Origin: Rubrobacter marinus
GTDB lineage: Bacteria; Actinomycetota; Rubrobacteria; Rubrobacterales; Rubrobacteraceae
Assembly: GCF_011492965.1 (NCBI RefSeq)
Contig: NZ_CP045121.1
Location: 3,596,001-3,660,000 of the forward strand
Length of the DNA: 64,000 nt
Reading direction: 5' to 3'
The notes below the pieces were generated by a model. It had not been told where the DNA came from. It was given only the letters and a program-made list of their open reading frames with translations, and made no database searches. Below are positions 53,757 to 63,227 of the stretch, piece after piece (within the stretch, counting starts at the first letter, position 1; every line of letters starts with the position of its first letter). A program made the position numbers and the translations under genes.

Positions 53757-54020
53757 TCAATTTTGTATGCGTGTCGCTTGAATATGCAGGAACACCCCGT
53801 CGCGCAAGCTCATAAGGCTCGAATAGGTTACGATCGCTTGAACGCTCGTGCCCAAGACGTGGAACTCCACTACCTCACCTTGCTGCGGAATGCCAGTTAC
53901 TTCTTCCACATAGACTACCTGAGCAGTGATCAGGTTCATCATTCTCGCCACTGAAAAGGACTCAAGGTTGGTTGCTTCGTCATAGACATAGTGGGGGGCA
54001 GGAACTCTCCGTTCCGTCAT
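53757..54020 (-). CDS. hypothetical protein beside toxin-like gene
   Basis: 87 residues from MTERRVPAPHYVYDEATNLE, with GGAGGAG six bases before the ATG. The central part, NLITAQVVYVEEVTGIPQQG and EVVEFHVLGTSVQAIVTYSS, is a likely beta barrel; the end is LRDGVFLHIQATRIQN. I recognise no family. It is divergent from the Tse2-like gene, in a stretch less GC-rich than the flanks, so it was probably acquired with it. Confidence 0.65.
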   Translation of the reverse strand: MTERRVPAPHYVYDEATNLESFSVARMMNLITAQVVYVEEVTGIPQQGEVVEFHVLGTSVQAIVTYSSLMSLRDGVFLHIQATRIQN

Positions 54021-54162
54021 ATGGCTCCTCCTTGTCGCCCAATTCGTCGACAAATTTTACAGTCCAAGCGAACTTTGCTCGTCAAGCGCTCCCGATCTGG
54101 TCGAATCCCCTCGTTGCGTTCGAGGAGCGTCGAAGGCCTTTATAGCGTACGCTCTTCGGTGC

Positions 54163-54558
54163 ATGAGGGTGCTCAGGGCTATGAAGACAGACGAAGAAGG
54201 TAAGCCGGAGATCGCCAGAACCGCCCGAACTCTAGGAGTTAGGATCGGTGGTCGAAGACCGGACATAATCGTGGCGGCGTCAGGCTTCGTGCTTCCCGAA
54301 ACAGGCGGTATGAGCGTAAGCCCTCCGCCTCCGGAGAATCTGCCCGAGCATCGACGTCCGGAGGAGTACGGTGGCATCGGTAGAGATCCGATTTGGGAGT
54401 TAGACACGGACTACCTGCCCCCCAATCTCAAGTACAGGCCCGACCCTAGAAACCCCGACCGGCATGGCTTTGTAGAACCAACAGTTCCCATGCATCTGGA
54501 TGATTGCGAGACTTCTCTCGGATTGACTAGAGAGCTGTGGCAACCCTTTCGCTCCTGA
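54163..54558 (+). CDS. Tse2-like ADP-ribosyltransferase-fold toxin
   Basis: 131 residues. The order RVLRAMKTDE (LYRA-like opening), RRPDIIVAASGFVLPETGGM SVSPPPP, DTDYLPPNLKYRPDP and HGFVEPTVPMHLDD parallels Pseudomonas Tse2 (APDIV...PDTGGTSVF, GTDIPPDLKVKQD, HYTIMPAKPM). Tse2 is a type VI toxin related to ADP-ribosyltransferases that arrests cells. No secretion domain or export signal is fused, so a cytosolic toxin of a toxin-antitoxin pair is more likely. A small helical protein is encoded 110 bases downstream. The match is from memory of the family. Confidence 0.65.
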   Translation: MRVLRAMKTDEEGKPEIARTARTLGVRIGGRRPDIIVAASGFVLPETGGMSVSPPPPENLPEHRRPEEYGGIGRDPIWELDTDYLPPNLKYRPDPRNPDRHGFVEPTVPMHLDDCETSLGLTRELWQPFRS

Positions 54559-54668
54559 ACACACGATTCGGGCAGTCTCTAAACACTGCAAGCGTTTCGG
54601 TACTCGTGTGATAATAAGTCGGTACCGCTGACTAGAATGAACCGTTGTAGACCTTAGGTGAGAAGGCG

Positions 54669-54932
54669 ATGGAGCAGCACCAAATAAACAAAGCACAGTA
54701 CGGTTACTTGCGCCAGCTGGCGTACTCTACGCCAGCCGAGAGGGTCTCCGACGTCCTGCAAGGTCAGGTAGAGCAAATGATTCGCGCAGGCCACTCCCGA
54801 ACTGAGTTGTATGAGGACTTGAAGCGGCTCGTTCTGGAGCTACGACAATCCGGACGGGAAGATCTCGAAGACAGCGTTATGGACGTTATGGACGTACTTG
54901 CTGGCTGGTCCGCGCCTTCCGCCCAGCCGTAG
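54669..54932 (+). CDS. small helical protein, candidate antitoxin/immunity partner
   Basis: 87 residues, all helical: KAQYGYLRQLAYSTPAERVS, VLQGQVEQMIRAGHSRTELY, EDLKRLVLELRQSGREDLED, and a final DVMDVLAGWSAP. The ELYxDLxxLVLxLRxxGRxDxED pattern occurs in small proteins of many bacteria whose role I cannot state. AGGTGAGAAGG precedes the ATG. The position directly downstream of the Tse2-like gene, same strand, is the usual place for a neutralising partner; this is inference. Confidence 0.6.
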   Translation: MEQHQINKAQYGYLRQLAYSTPAERVSDVLQGQVEQMIRAGHSRTELYEDLKRLVLELRQSGREDLEDSVMDVMDVLAGWSAPSAQP

Positions 54933-55048
54933 TCCATCCTCGAGCAACTAGAGGCGTCGCGATTCCGGTTCGACCTGCTTGCACAAACCTCTGGGCGTCT
55001 TGACCCGGTGACAAGATTCAGCCCGAAACCTGATTTGCAGAACGTCCC

Positions 55049-57103
55049 TCAGGAGACGCCGAGCTGCCTCTTTACCTCCTCGGGGTCCGTCGTCGGCATC
55101 TGGCAGGCGTGGTTGACGCAGACGTAGGCCGTCGCCTTGCCGCCCCTCGTCGGGCGCTCGGCGAGGAGCGGTATCAGGGCCACGGCGGCCTCGTCTCCTT
55201 CGGGCGCCCCGACGACCACCTTGTTGGGCCTGTAGCCGGAGAAGGCGGCCTCGGCGAGCGCGCGGGTCTCCGGCGCCCCGGGCTCGCCGACGATCGCGAC
55301 CTCGTAGGGCTGGGAGAGGTAGAGGTCGAGCGCCGAGAGGAGCCGGCCGAAGGCGCCCGGGATCTGGGCCATCCCGCCGCTCAGGTCCTCCAGCACGGCC
55401 CCGGCCCGCTCCCGGTAGTCCTCGCGCTCCAGGACGATCGAGAGCCTCAGCAGAACCTCCACCGCGACCGAGTTGCCCGAGGGAGCCGCGCTGTCGTAGA
55501 CGTCGCGCGGGCGCGTGACGAGCTCCTCGTGGTCGGAGGGGGTGTCGTAAAACGCGCCCCTGTCCGCGTCCCAGAAGAGCTCCAGCATCGCGTCGGCCAG
55601 CGCCCGGGCCTCCTCGATCCAGCGCCGCTCGAACGTCGCCTCGTACAGCGAGACGAGGCCGTCGGCCACACAGGCGTAGTCCTCCAGGTAGCCGTTGAAC
55701 CGGGCCCTGCCGTCCTTGAACGAGCGGTGGAGCCGCCCGTCCTCCTTCATCCTCCCGATCAGGAACGCGGCGTTGTTCCGGGCGGCCTCCAGGTAGTCCT
55801 CGCGCTCGGGCAGCACGCGGGCGGCGAGCGCGAAGGCGCGCAGCGCCAGCCCGTTCCAGGCGGCGAGTACCTTGTCGTCCCGCCCCGGCCGCACCCTTCC
55901 TTCGCGGACCTCGTAGAGCTTCGCCCTGATGCCCTGGATGCTTCCCGCGAGCTCCTCGATCGAGAGGCCGAACTCGCGGGCGACCACCTCGGGCGGACGG
56001 GCGACGTTGAGGATGTTCTTCCCCTCGAAGTTGCCGCCCTCCGTGACGTCCCAGTATCTCAGGGCGAGCCTCGCCTCCTCGGGATCTAGCGCCGCCTCGA
56101 TCTCCGCGGGCGTCCACACGTAGAACTTCCCCTCCTCGCCCTCGGAGTCCGCGTCCTCGGCGGAATAGAAGCCCCCCTCGGGGCCCGTCATGTCGCGCAG
56201 GAGGTAGTCGAGGGTCTCCGTGGCGACGCGGCGGTAGAAGGCGTCGCCCGTGGCCTCGTAGGCCTCCAGGTACAGCCTGGCGAGCAGGGCGTTGTCGTAG
56301 AGCATCTTCTCGAAGTGCGGGACGAGCCAGTACTCGTCGACGGAGTAGCGGGCGAAGCCGCCGCCGAGCCCGTCGTAGATGCCCCCGTTCGCCATGCTCC
56401 GCAGGGTCAGCTCCAGCCCGGAGAGCGCGGCCCTGTCGCCGGTCCTCGCGTGGTGGCGCAGCAGCACCTCCAGGTTCATCGCCTGGGGGAACTTCGGCGC
56501 CCCGCCGAAGCCGCCGAAGCGGTCGTCGAGCTGCCCGAGGAGCGCGTTCGCCGCGTCGTCGAGCAGCCCCTCGGAGAGCCCGGTCCGGGGGATGGAGGCG
56601 TTGTTCGCCGCCTGGAGGTACTCGCGGACCCCCTCGGCGCTCTTCAAGACCTCGTCGCGGCGGTTCGTGTACGCGTCGGAGAGGCTCTGGAGGACCTGCC
56701 CGAAGGCCGGCATCCCGCGGCTCGGCACGGGCGGGAAGTAGGTGCCGGCGTAGAACGGCGCGCCGTCCGGCGTCATAAAGACCGTCATCGGCCAGCCGCC
56801 GTGGCGCGTCATCGCCTGCGTGGCGGCCATGTAGATGGAGTCGACGTCCGGCCGCTCCTCGCGGTCCACCTTTATGTTGACGAAGCCCTCGTTCATGAGC
56901 CTCGCCGTCTCCTCGTTCTCGAACGACTCCCGCTCCATCACGTGGCACCAGTGGCACGCCGAGTACCCGACGCTCAGGAGCACGGGCTTGTCCTCGGCCC
57001 TGGCCTTCTCGAAGGCCTCCTCCCCCCACGGGTACCAGTCCACGGGGTTGTCCTTGTGCTGCAAAAGGTAGGGGCTCGTTTCCTCAGCCAAGCGATTGGC
57101 CAT
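55049..57103 (-). CDS. thioredoxin-domain protein (DUF255/YyaL/SSP411 family)
   Basis: 684 residues. [20 protein letters not shown] then VDWYPWG and [18 protein letters not shown], with redox Cys50 and Cys53, is the diagnostic start. [17 protein letters not shown] and [20 protein letters not shown] complete the thioredoxin fold (~1-150). The rest is an alpha/alpha-barrel like N-acylglucosamine epimerases ([38 protein letters not shown]). A role in thiol redox or sugar chemistry is proposed for the family but unproven. It is monocistronic and convergent with the small-gene insert. Confidence 0.92.
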   Translation of the reverse strand: MANRLAEETSPYLLQHKDNPVDWYPWGEEAFEKARAEDKPVLLSVGYSACHWCHVMERESFENEETARLMNEGFVNIKVDREERPDVDSIYMAATQAMTRHGGWPMTVFMTPDGAPFYAGTYFPPVPSRGMPAFGQVLQSLSDAYTNRRDEVLKSAEGVREYLQAANNASIPRTGLSEGLLDDAANALLGQLDDRFGGFGGAPKFPQAMNLEVLLRHHARTGDRAALSGLELTLRSMANGGIYDGLGGGFARYSVDEYWLVPHFEKMLYDNALLARLYLEAYEATGDAFYRRVATETLDYLLRDMTGPEGGFYSAEDADSEGEEGKFYVWTPAEIEAALDPEEARLALRYWDVTEGGNFEGKNILNVARPPEVVAREFGLSIEELAGSIQGIRAKLYEVREGRVRPGRDDKVLAAWNGLALRAFALAARVLPEREDYLEAARNNAAFLIGRMKEDGRLHRSFKDGRARFNGYLEDYACVADGLVSLYEATFERRWIEEARALADAMLELFWDADRGAFYDTPSDHEELVTRPRDVYDSAAPSGNSVAVEVLLRLSIVLEREDYRERAGAVLEDLSGGMAQIPGAFGRLLSALDLYLSQPYEVAIVGEPGAPETRALAEAAFSGYRPNKVVVGAPEGDEAAVALIPLLAERPTRGGKATAYVCVNHACQMPTTDPEEVKRQLGVS

Positions 57104-57464
57104 CTCTCAACACCTCCCGCCGCCCGGAGGCGGCGCGTACGACGGTCGAAGCCTTCGGCGAAAACCTACCACACGCACCGTTCGCGGCACTCCCGGAGTA
57201 CCGTACCGGCCTCCCCTCCCCGCGGCCGTGGCCAAGCTCGCCGCCCCCTCCGGGACGAAGGGAGCGCCGGGGCGCCGACGGTTCGTCTCCCTCGTGCGCA
57301 TACATTGTGCTTTTTCTTGCTTTGTTCGTGGTTCCGGGTAGGGTGTGGGGAGCAGGGTGGCGAAGGGAAAGAGGCGGTTGAGGTGGGCGTGATCTCCCGC
57401 GGCGGTTGCCGCGTTTCGGTGGCACGATCCATGCGTACGATGCCGGGAGGATCGGGGTCGGAGG
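57104..57464. other. intergenic, nothing recognised
   Basis: 360 bases between divergent genes. It should hold both promoters, but I see no clear -35/-10 pair, RNA gene or repeat. Confidence 0.4.
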
Positions 57465-57896
57465 ATGGCGCTGATCTTGTTTTTGGAGTACCACTGCGCG
57501 TTCCGCCAGGCCGCGGCCTACCTGCTGAACCGGGAGCCCGACCTCGAGGTGGTGGCGCAGGCCTCTTCGGTGGCCGAGGGCCGCGAGAGGATGGCCGAGG
57601 GCCGCGTAGATTCCGCCATCGTGGACGTACCGCTGCCGGACGGGGGGGCGTGCGAGTTCGTCAAGGAACTGCGCGAGGCCGACCCGCCCGTGCCGGTGCT
57701 GGTCCTCACCCACCTCGAGGGGCGGGAGGAGCACGGGCGGTACCTGGCGTCGGGCGCGAGCGAGGTGCTCTCCAAGGAGGCCTCGTACGCCGAGGTCCTC
57801 GCCGCGGCACGGAGGCTCGGGCGCCGGGCGAGGAAGAGAGCGCGCGCGGGAGCCCTACGTCCGCGGAGCACCCAGGAGAGCATCCTCTCGGAGTAG
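57465..57896 (+). CDS. degenerate stand-alone receiver protein
   Basis: 143 residues. MALILFLEYHCAFRQAAAYL sits where receivers have VDDH, so the acidic pair is lost (LEYH). The phospho-Asp is kept in SAIVDVPLPDGGACEFVKEL, and the Lys in SEVLSKEAS. It parallels the receiver at 21665 (VDDHAAFRQA, VDLGLPDGDG, AKEVLTKGA), a clear paralogue. Without the metal-binding pair normal phosphorylation is unlikely. The C-tail is basic (RRARKRARAG). It converges on the multicopper oxidase gene. Confidence 0.8.
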   Translation: MALILFLEYHCAFRQAAAYLLNREPDLEVVAQASSVAEGRERMAEGRVDSAIVDVPLPDGGACEFVKELREADPPVPVLVLTHLEGREEHGRYLASGASEVLSKEASYAEVLAAARRLGRRARKRARAGALRPRSTQESILSE

Positions 57897-57931
57897 CCCC
57901 TCCTCGCGGGGAGGCACGTTTGCCCCTCGTC

Positions 57932-59458
57932 TTACGCGGCGCCGGACACCTCGAACTGGGCCATCATGTCGTGGTCCTCGTGCTCGATGTGGTGGCAGTG
58001 GATGGGGAACTTGCGCGCGTAGGGGCCGGGGGTGCCCTCGATGGGGACCTTCGGGAACTTGATGAGGACCCGCACCCTGTCGTTGCCGTCGAGGAAGACC
58101 GTCTCCTTGTACCCGCTCTCCCACGGATGCGGGGGCCGGCCGTTGCGGGTGAGGATCTTGAAGTTGACCAGATGGGGGTGGATGGGGTGGATCCAGCCGC
58201 CGCCGTTGTTCACGAACTCCCAGACCTCCACGTCGCCCTCGCGGGGCCTGGCGTCGACGCGGCGCGCGTCCCAGATCTTGCCGTTGACCGTCCAGAACCC
58301 GCCCGTCCGCTTGAAGACCCACGTCCTCGTCCGGACGGCATCGGCCTCGACGCAGGGCTGGTGGGTGTCGTCGATCTGGTCTTTCGCGGGACGCAGGACG
58401 GCCGGGACGGTGCTGTCGTCGCTCGCCCTGCGCGCCACGTCGAAGCGCATGATCTCCCGCGTGGTCTCCTCGTCGGCCCTCAGGTTCTCGAGGGTCACCC
58501 GGCTCTCGGGCCCCGTGCCGACCGGGACGCCCGCGAAGTTCACGACCACCTCGTAACGCTCGCCCGGCGAGATCGGCAGCGAGCGAACCCGGACCGGCCT
58601 CTCCAGCAGGCCGCCCTCGGAGCCGATCACGGTCAGGGGCTGGCCGTTGCTCAACGCCAGCCCGTACACCCGGGCGTTGGAGCCGTTGAGGATGCGCAAG
58701 CGGTAGCTGCGGTTGGCCACGGTCATCTTCGGCCAGGGCTTGCCGTTCACGAGGATCACGTCGCCCTCGACCCCGTTCGTGCTGTGGTCATCCGCCTCGA
58801 AGGGGTAGAGGAACCGCCCGTCGGCGTGGAACAACCGGTCCTGTACCACCAGCGGCACGTCGAACTGACCCTTCGGCAGCGGGAGGTTGTCCTCGAACTC
58901 GTCCCCGATGAGGTACAGCCCCGCCAGGCCCTTGTAGACGTTCGTGGCGGTGTGGTGCGCCACGTGGTCATGGAACCACTGGGTGCGGGCGTTCTGCCGG
59001 TTGGGGAAGACGTAGGTCTTGGCTCCGCCCGGCGGCATCTTGTCTTCCGGATAGCCGTCGGAGTCGCCGTCCACGTAGGCGCCGTGCATGTGCAGCGCGG
59101 TATTCTCGGGCAGGTCGTTGGTGACGGTCATGGAGACCCGGCGCCCTTTCCTCGCCGAGATCATGGGCCCCGGGAACTGGCCGTTGTAGCCCCAGATGGG
59201 CGTGGGGAGCCCCGGGATGATGCTCGCCGTGCCCTTCTTCATCGTTATGTTGTAGAAGTCCGTCGTGGCCGACGCACGCGTGGGCGGGAGCGGCTTCGGG
59301 ATCGGCAGCTCCGCCCCGAAGGGGGGCGGCAGCTTCTCCAGCTGATCTCCGAACTTGGTCCTCGCCGAGCGCTCGAGGGGCAGAGCGAACGCGGCGGCCC
59401 CCAGAAGCCCCAGCCCGAGTACCTCCCTGCGGGTGAACCGGCGTCGTCCTGCTTGCAT
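57932..59458 (-). CDS. Tat-exported multicopper oxidase (CotA/bilirubin oxidase-like)
   Basis: 508 residues from MQAGRRRFTRREVLGLGLLG, a twin-arginine signal peptide; the longer open frame to 59617 is unlikely. All four copper motifs are visible: ALHMHG (His123, 125), WFHDHVAHHT (163, 165, 168), HPIHPHLVNF, and PIHCHHIEHEDHDMM with the type 1 Cys and Met. This is the layout of spore-coat laccase CotA. It oxidises phenolics, pigments or metal ions with O2 outside the cytoplasm. Copper or Mn handling or pigment formation are possible roles. Confidence 0.93.
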   Translation of the reverse strand: MQAGRRRFTRREVLGLGLLGAAAFALPLERSARTKFGDQLEKLPPPFGAELPIPKPLPPTRASATTDFYNITMKKGTASIIPGLPTPIWGYNGQFPGPMISARKGRRVSMTVTNDLPENTALHMHGAYVDGDSDGYPEDKMPPGGAKTYVFPNRQNARTQWFHDHVAHHTATNVYKGLAGLYLIGDEFEDNLPLPKGQFDVPLVVQDRLFHADGRFLYPFEADDHSTNGVEGDVILVNGKPWPKMTVANRSYRLRILNGSNARVYGLALSNGQPLTVIGSEGGLLERPVRVRSLPISPGERYEVVVNFAGVPVGTGPESRVTLENLRADEETTREIMRFDVARRASDDSTVPAVLRPAKDQIDDTHQPCVEADAVRTRTWVFKRTGGFWTVNGKIWDARRVDARPREGDVEVWEFVNNGGGWIHPIHPHLVNFKILTRNGRPPHPWESGYKETVFLDGNDRVRVLIKFPKVPIEGTPGPYARKFPIHCHHIEHEDHDMMAQFEVSGAA

Positions 59459-59785
59459 CTCCGTCCGTCCTTTCGCCCATGCCACGGCCACGAAGACCCC
59501 GGACGGCGTGCTCGTGCCCACCGGCGCAGCCGCCCGGTAGCGACCTCCGTATGTAAAAATAATGTCTTGCAAACGAGGCCTCGTCTGCGCCCTTATGCAC
59601 CATCTTTTTCTAGTCACGGGTGACTAGCCCCCATGGGATGGCACGCCTGGGCTAGACGGAAGATCGGTGCTCCGCGACCCTGCCGGGGACGCGCGGTGCC
59701 CGCGCGGGCCGCAGGTTTGGCCGGTTGCCCGTCGGGTACATCGCAACCAAGAGTACAGGCGACCCGGAGGAGGCGATTTTCCGGC

Positions 59786-59935
59786 ATGTGCTACACGAGC
59801 AGGGACTACAGGGCGGAGCAAGAGGCCCGCAGGAGGCGCGAGGAGGCTCGCGAGAGCCAGGCGGCGGGCAAGACGGAGCGCCGCGGCAAGGATGAGGCCC
59901 CGAAGAAGCGTGACCGGGAGCTCGTCAGGGCGTAA
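59786..59935 (+). CDS. short charged protein
   Basis: 49 residues: MCYTSRDYRAEQEARRRREE and then a Lys/Arg/Glu-rich helix ending RDRELVRA. GGAGGAGG lies 12 bases before the ATG. Short proteins opening MCYT-x-Y are found in actinobacteria, function unknown. It lies upstream of the aldolase gene with a 94-base gap. Confidence 0.5.
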   Translation: MCYTSRDYRAEQEARRRREEARESQAAGKTERRGKDEAPKKRDRELVRA

Positions 59936-60029
59936 CCGAGCCAGGAATCTCCAGAGGCTCCGGGGTTTCGGCCCCGGGGCCTTTGCTATGCTTCCCCCAG
60001 GATAGTCGGGACGAACAGGAAGGAGCGCC

Positions 60030-61052
60030 GTGAACGCGCAGGAGTTGGAGAAGACCGCCCGTTCCCTCGTGCCCGAGGGGAAGGGCATACTCGCCGCCGA
60101 CGAGAGCTTCGGGACGATCGGGAAGCGCTTCGACGCGGTCGGCATCGAGTCGAGCGAGGAGAGCCGCAGGGACTACCGGGAGATGCTCTTCACGACGCCG
60201 GGGATCGGGGATTACCTCGCGGGCGTCATCCTCTTCGACGAGACCGTCCGCCAGAAGGCCTCGGACGGGAGGCTCCTCCCCGAGGTCCTCGAGGAACAGG
60301 GCGTCATCCCCGGCATCAAGGTCGACGGCGGCGCCAAGGAGATGGCCCTCTCCCCCGGCGAGAAGCTGACCGAGGGCCTCGACGGGTTGCGCGAGAGGCT
60401 CGAGGAGTACCGGGAGATGGGCGCGAGGTTCGCCAAGTGGCGGGCGGTCATCACCATCGGCGACGGCATCCCCACCCAGAACTGCATCGACGCGAACGCC
60501 TTCGTGCTCGCAAGATACGCCGCCGCCTGCCAGGAGCAGGAGATCGTCCCCATCGTCGAGCCCGAGGTGCTCATCGACGGGGACCACTCCATCGAGCAGT
60601 GCGAAGAGGCGACGGAGAAGACCCTGCACGCGACGTTCGCCCGCATCTTCGAGGCCGGCGTCGACCTCAAGGGGCTGCTCCTCAAGCCGAACATGGTCAT
60701 CACCGGCAAGGACGCCGCTGAGCAGGCCGGCGTCGAGGAGGTCGCCCGCCGCACCGTCGAGACCCTCCTGAGGAGCGTGCCCGCCGCCGTCCCCGGGATC
60801 GTCTTCCTCTCCGGCGGCCAGAGCGACAAGCAGGCCACCGCCCACCTCAACGCCATGAACAAGCTCTACGACAACCTCCCGTGGGAGCTCTCCTTCTCCT
60901 ACGCCAGGGCGCTCCAGGACCTGCCGATGAAGACCTGGAAGGGCGACGCGGGCAACGTCGAGGCCGCCCAGCAGGCCTTCTACCACCGCCTCAAGATGAA
61001 CGGCGCCGCCCGCTCCGGCAGCTACTCCGAGGAGATGGAAGAGGCGGCGTAG
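60030..61052 (+). CDS. class I fructose-bisphosphate aldolase
   Basis: 340 residues from a GTG. MNAQELEKTARSLVPEGKGI, LAADESFGTIGKRF and ILFDETVRQKASDG are typical; the Schiff-base Lys is Lys219 in GLLLKPNMV, with EPEVLIDGDHSIEQCEEATE and FLSGGQSDKQATAHLNAM. It cleaves fructose 1,6-bisphosphate without metal. Class I aldolases are the less common bacterial type. A 17-bp perfect hairpin follows the stop. It stands alone. Confidence 0.95.
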   Translation: MNAQELEKTARSLVPEGKGILAADESFGTIGKRFDAVGIESSEESRRDYREMLFTTPGIGDYLAGVILFDETVRQKASDGRLLPEVLEEQGVIPGIKVDGGAKEMALSPGEKLTEGLDGLRERLEEYREMGARFAKWRAVITIGDGIPTQNCIDANAFVLARYAAACQEQEIVPIVEPEVLIDGDHSIEQCEEATEKTLHATFARIFEAGVDLKGLLLKPNMVITGKDAAEQAGVEEVARRTVETLLRSVPAAVPGIVFLSGGQSDKQATAHLNAMNKLYDNLPWELSFSYARALQDLPMKTWKGDAGNVEAAQQAFYHRLKMNGAARSGSYSEEMEEAA

Positions 61053-61067
61053 AGCCGCAGACCCCTC

Positions 61068-61105
61068 GCGCGGGCGGACGGCGGCTCCCCGCCGTCCGCC
61101 CGCGC
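61068..61105 (+). terminator. strong GC hairpin after the aldolase gene
   Basis: A 17-bp perfect stem, GCGCGGGCGGACGGCGG with its inverse, and loop CTCC, begins 15 bases past the stop. No T tract follows, so termination may need Rho or the hairpin may protect the mRNA end. The remaining sequence to 61500 holds nothing I recognise. Confidence 0.6.
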
Positions 61106-61503
61106 CGACGTCGACCCCGTCTCGCGTCGGTCCCGACCGGAGCAGAGAGAAGAGGGTAGACGAGGCCCGAGAGACCACGGATCGTCGGCGCCATGGACCG
61201 CGGGCCGCGACGAGCGACAAGAACGAGGCTCCCCTCCTGCCGACACCACGTTCTTCTACAAGCCGATCGCGAACGCTTGAGCGACCACGGCGCCCCCGGC
61301 GAGGCGGAAGGCCCTGACGCCGCCGGTCGCGGGGTTCGAGCCGGAACCCCGGACGTCGAGCCCGAGCCCCGCGACCGCGAGGGGCACGAGTGAACCCTTT
61401 CCTTGCCCGGCCCCTCGGCTCCGGTCAGGCTCTACCCGAGCCCATGCACCGGCGACCGCGGTCCGGGCTCGGTAGCGCCGCACTCGACCGGGGAGGCGTT
61501 GTG

Positions 61504-61980
61504 GTGACGGACTGGCAATCCACGCGGGTTTGGAGGTCGCTCCTCCTGCCGGCGGCCAATCGCCTGATGCGGGCGTGGCTGCGCTCGCGATGGCACCGGC
61601 CGGTAAGCTCCTCGATGATGGTGCTGACGTATCGGGGCGTCAGGAGCGGCGAGGTCTACTCTTTCCCGGTCGGCTACGCGGAGGACGAGGAGGGTCTGGC
61701 GACCTTTACGCGGTTCCCCTGGTGGAAGAACTTCCGCGAGAGGAGGCCGGTATCCCTGCGGCTGCGGGGGCGTGAGGCGCGGGGGACCGCGGTGGCGGTT
61801 AGGGACCCCGAAGTGGTGGCCCAACGCCTCGCCGACTACCTGAGGCGCAACCCGCATGACGGCAGGTTCTTCGGCGTGAGGATAGGCCCCGACGGACGGG
61901 CGGACGGGGAAGATCTGGCGCGCGCCGCCGACTCTCTGGTCATGATCCGCACGCAGTTGGAAGAGGCGCGCACCCCCTAA
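61504..61980 (+). CDS. deazaflavin (F420)-dependent nitroreductase-like protein
   Basis: 158 residues from a GTG eight bases after GGGGAGG; a GTG directly before it is equally possible. SSSMMVLTYRGVRSGEVYSF, PVGYAEDEEGLATFTRFPWW and KNFRERRPVSLRLRGREARG follow the DDN/F420-binding split-barrel pattern (TxxGRxSG, PLVY, WWxN, V). Members use F420 or FMN to reduce quinones or related compounds. F420 dependence is inferred. No partner gene is nearby. Confidence 0.75.
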   Translation: MTDWQSTRVWRSLLLPAANRLMRAWLRSRWHRPVSSSMMVLTYRGVRSGEVYSFPVGYAEDEEGLATFTRFPWWKNFRERRPVSLRLRGREARGTAVAVRDPEVVAQRLADYLRRNPHDGRFFGVRIGPDGRADGEDLARAADSLVMIRTQLEEARTP

Positions 61981-62119
61981 GGTGGGGCGACGCCGGGGAG
62001 CCGTCGCAAAGCCGGATACGGCACCCGCACGCGCCGGAACGCCCCGGCTAGCTTACGAAGCGTGGCGGCCGGGGTTGTCGAGTCGGCGCGGGAGGATCGG
62101 GGTATCGCGGGGGCTCGGG

Positions 62120-62884
62120 CTACCTCTCGTTCTGGGTGCCGTTCTCGTCCCTGAAGCCTAGGTGGATGTGGTCGCGGTGGAGTTCGGTCTGGTCTCTGTC
62201 GAGGATCCAGCCCTCCTCAGGCGAGCGGTCGAGGGCCTCGGTCCAGCCTGGGGGCCCGATAATCTGGTCGGGGCGCTCGTCCCTCTGGAGGCCGGCGAGG
62301 ATCCAGCCGACGTCCCGCACGTCCGGGTCGTTGCCGTTGCCCTCGACGGGCTTGCCGTCGACGTCCCATATGTCCGCGGCCCGGCCGTGGTAGTGGGTGT
62401 TCGGCAGGCCGCCCGCCTCGCCGTATCCCTCGGGGATCAGCGGCCCGTCCTCGACGCCGGGGAGAAAGTAGTGGCCCTCCTTGAAGGCGTCCACGCAGAT
62501 TCTGTGCTCCGCCGTGATCGCGCGGAGCGCGACGACGACGCGCTCGTCCACGATCCCGGCCCTCAGGTCCTCGACCGCCGCGGGCGAGGCCCCGAAGTTC
62601 GGGTCCTCCAAGAGCGCCCTGACCTCGCCGCTCACGGGCTCCTCTTCCTCGTCGCCGAAGAACCGGCCGAGCGAGATGCCGGTGTCGTCCAGCCCCTCCG
62701 GGCAGCGCACGTCCTCGGCGCTCAGCCCGTCGCCGAGGTGGCGAGGCCCCACGGCCAGCACCCCGAGGACGCAGATGGCCGCCACGACCGCGAGGGCCAG
62801 GGCCGCGCGCGCGACCCTCCCGACCACGCTCAAGCGCCGCCTACCCCGAGAGACCTGAAGAACGAACCTTGCATCGCCCCACAT
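62120..62884 (-). CDS. membrane-anchored M15-like (DD-carboxypeptidase-type) protein
   Basis: 254 residues from MWGDARFVLQVSRGRRRL. A single helix (VARAALALAVVAAICVLGVL, ~25-45) anchors the protein outside. The C-terminal part has NTHYHGRAADIWDVDGKPVE and RDHIHLGFRDENG; the His...Asp and HxH pattern is that of the zinc site in VanY/M15 peptidases, although the spacing is not fully typical. RVVVALRAITAEHRICVDAF matches the family helix. A peptidoglycan-related role is plausible. It is divergent from the glutaredoxin-like gene. Confidence 0.65.
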   Translation of the reverse strand: MWGDARFVLQVSRGRRRLSVVGRVARAALALAVVAAICVLGVLAVGPRHLGDGLSAEDVRCPEGLDDTGISLGRFFGDEEEEPVSGEVRALLEDPNFGASPAAVEDLRAGIVDERVVVALRAITAEHRICVDAFKEGHYFLPGVEDGPLIPEGYGEAGGLPNTHYHGRAADIWDVDGKPVEGNGNDPDVRDVGWILAGLQRDERPDQIIGPPGWTEALDRSPEEGWILDRDQTELHRDHIHLGFRDENGTQNER

Positions 62885-62978
62885 TCTACGAAGGGATTTT
62901 CGTTTCGACTCGTGCCGCCCCGCGCTCCCTATAGAATCTGCGTGTTGGGCCGGGAGGAGCGAACGGAAGGAGAGGATC

Positions 62979-63227
62979 ATGCTGGAGCTCTACCAGAAGG
63001 AGAGCTGCCCCTACAGCCGGAAGGTGAGGGCGCGGCTGAGCGAGCTCGGCCTGAGCTGGGTCGCCCACTCCACGGAGGAGGGCAGCCGCTCGTCCGAGGT
63101 GCTGGAGAAGCTGAGCGGCTCGCACCAGGTGCCGTTCCTCGTCGACGCCGAGCGCGGCGTGATGATGGCCGAGTCCGACGCCATCGTCGAGTACCTGAAC
63201 GAGCACTACGCATCCGGGAGGTCCTGA
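62979..63227 (+). CDS. glutaredoxin / GST N-terminal-like thiol protein
   Basis: 82 residues. MLELYQKESCPYSRKVRARL contains Cys10-Pro-Tyr-Ser, a monothiol active site. SHQVPFLVDAERGVMMAESD with the cis-Pro and the ESDAIVEYLNEHYA helix fits the N-terminal thioredoxin fold of glutathione transferases. GAACGGAAGGAGAGG precedes the ATG. Actinobacteria usually lack glutathione, so the thiol partner is uncertain. Confidence 0.85.
   Translation: MLELYQKESCPYSRKVRARLSELGLSWVAHSTEEGSRSSEVLEKLSGSHQVPFLVDAERGVMMAESDAIVEYLNEHYASGRS

Noticed and set aside
54163..54558. Type VI secretion effector role for the Tse2-like protein
   Set aside because: No VgrG, PAAR, Hcp or other secretion genes are in the window, and the organism appears to be an actinobacterium, a group not known for type VI systems.
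56315..59623. 1102-residue plus-strand open frame
   Set aside because: Shadow frame opposite the YyaL-type gene and the multicopper oxidase and running through the receiver gene; no domain visible.
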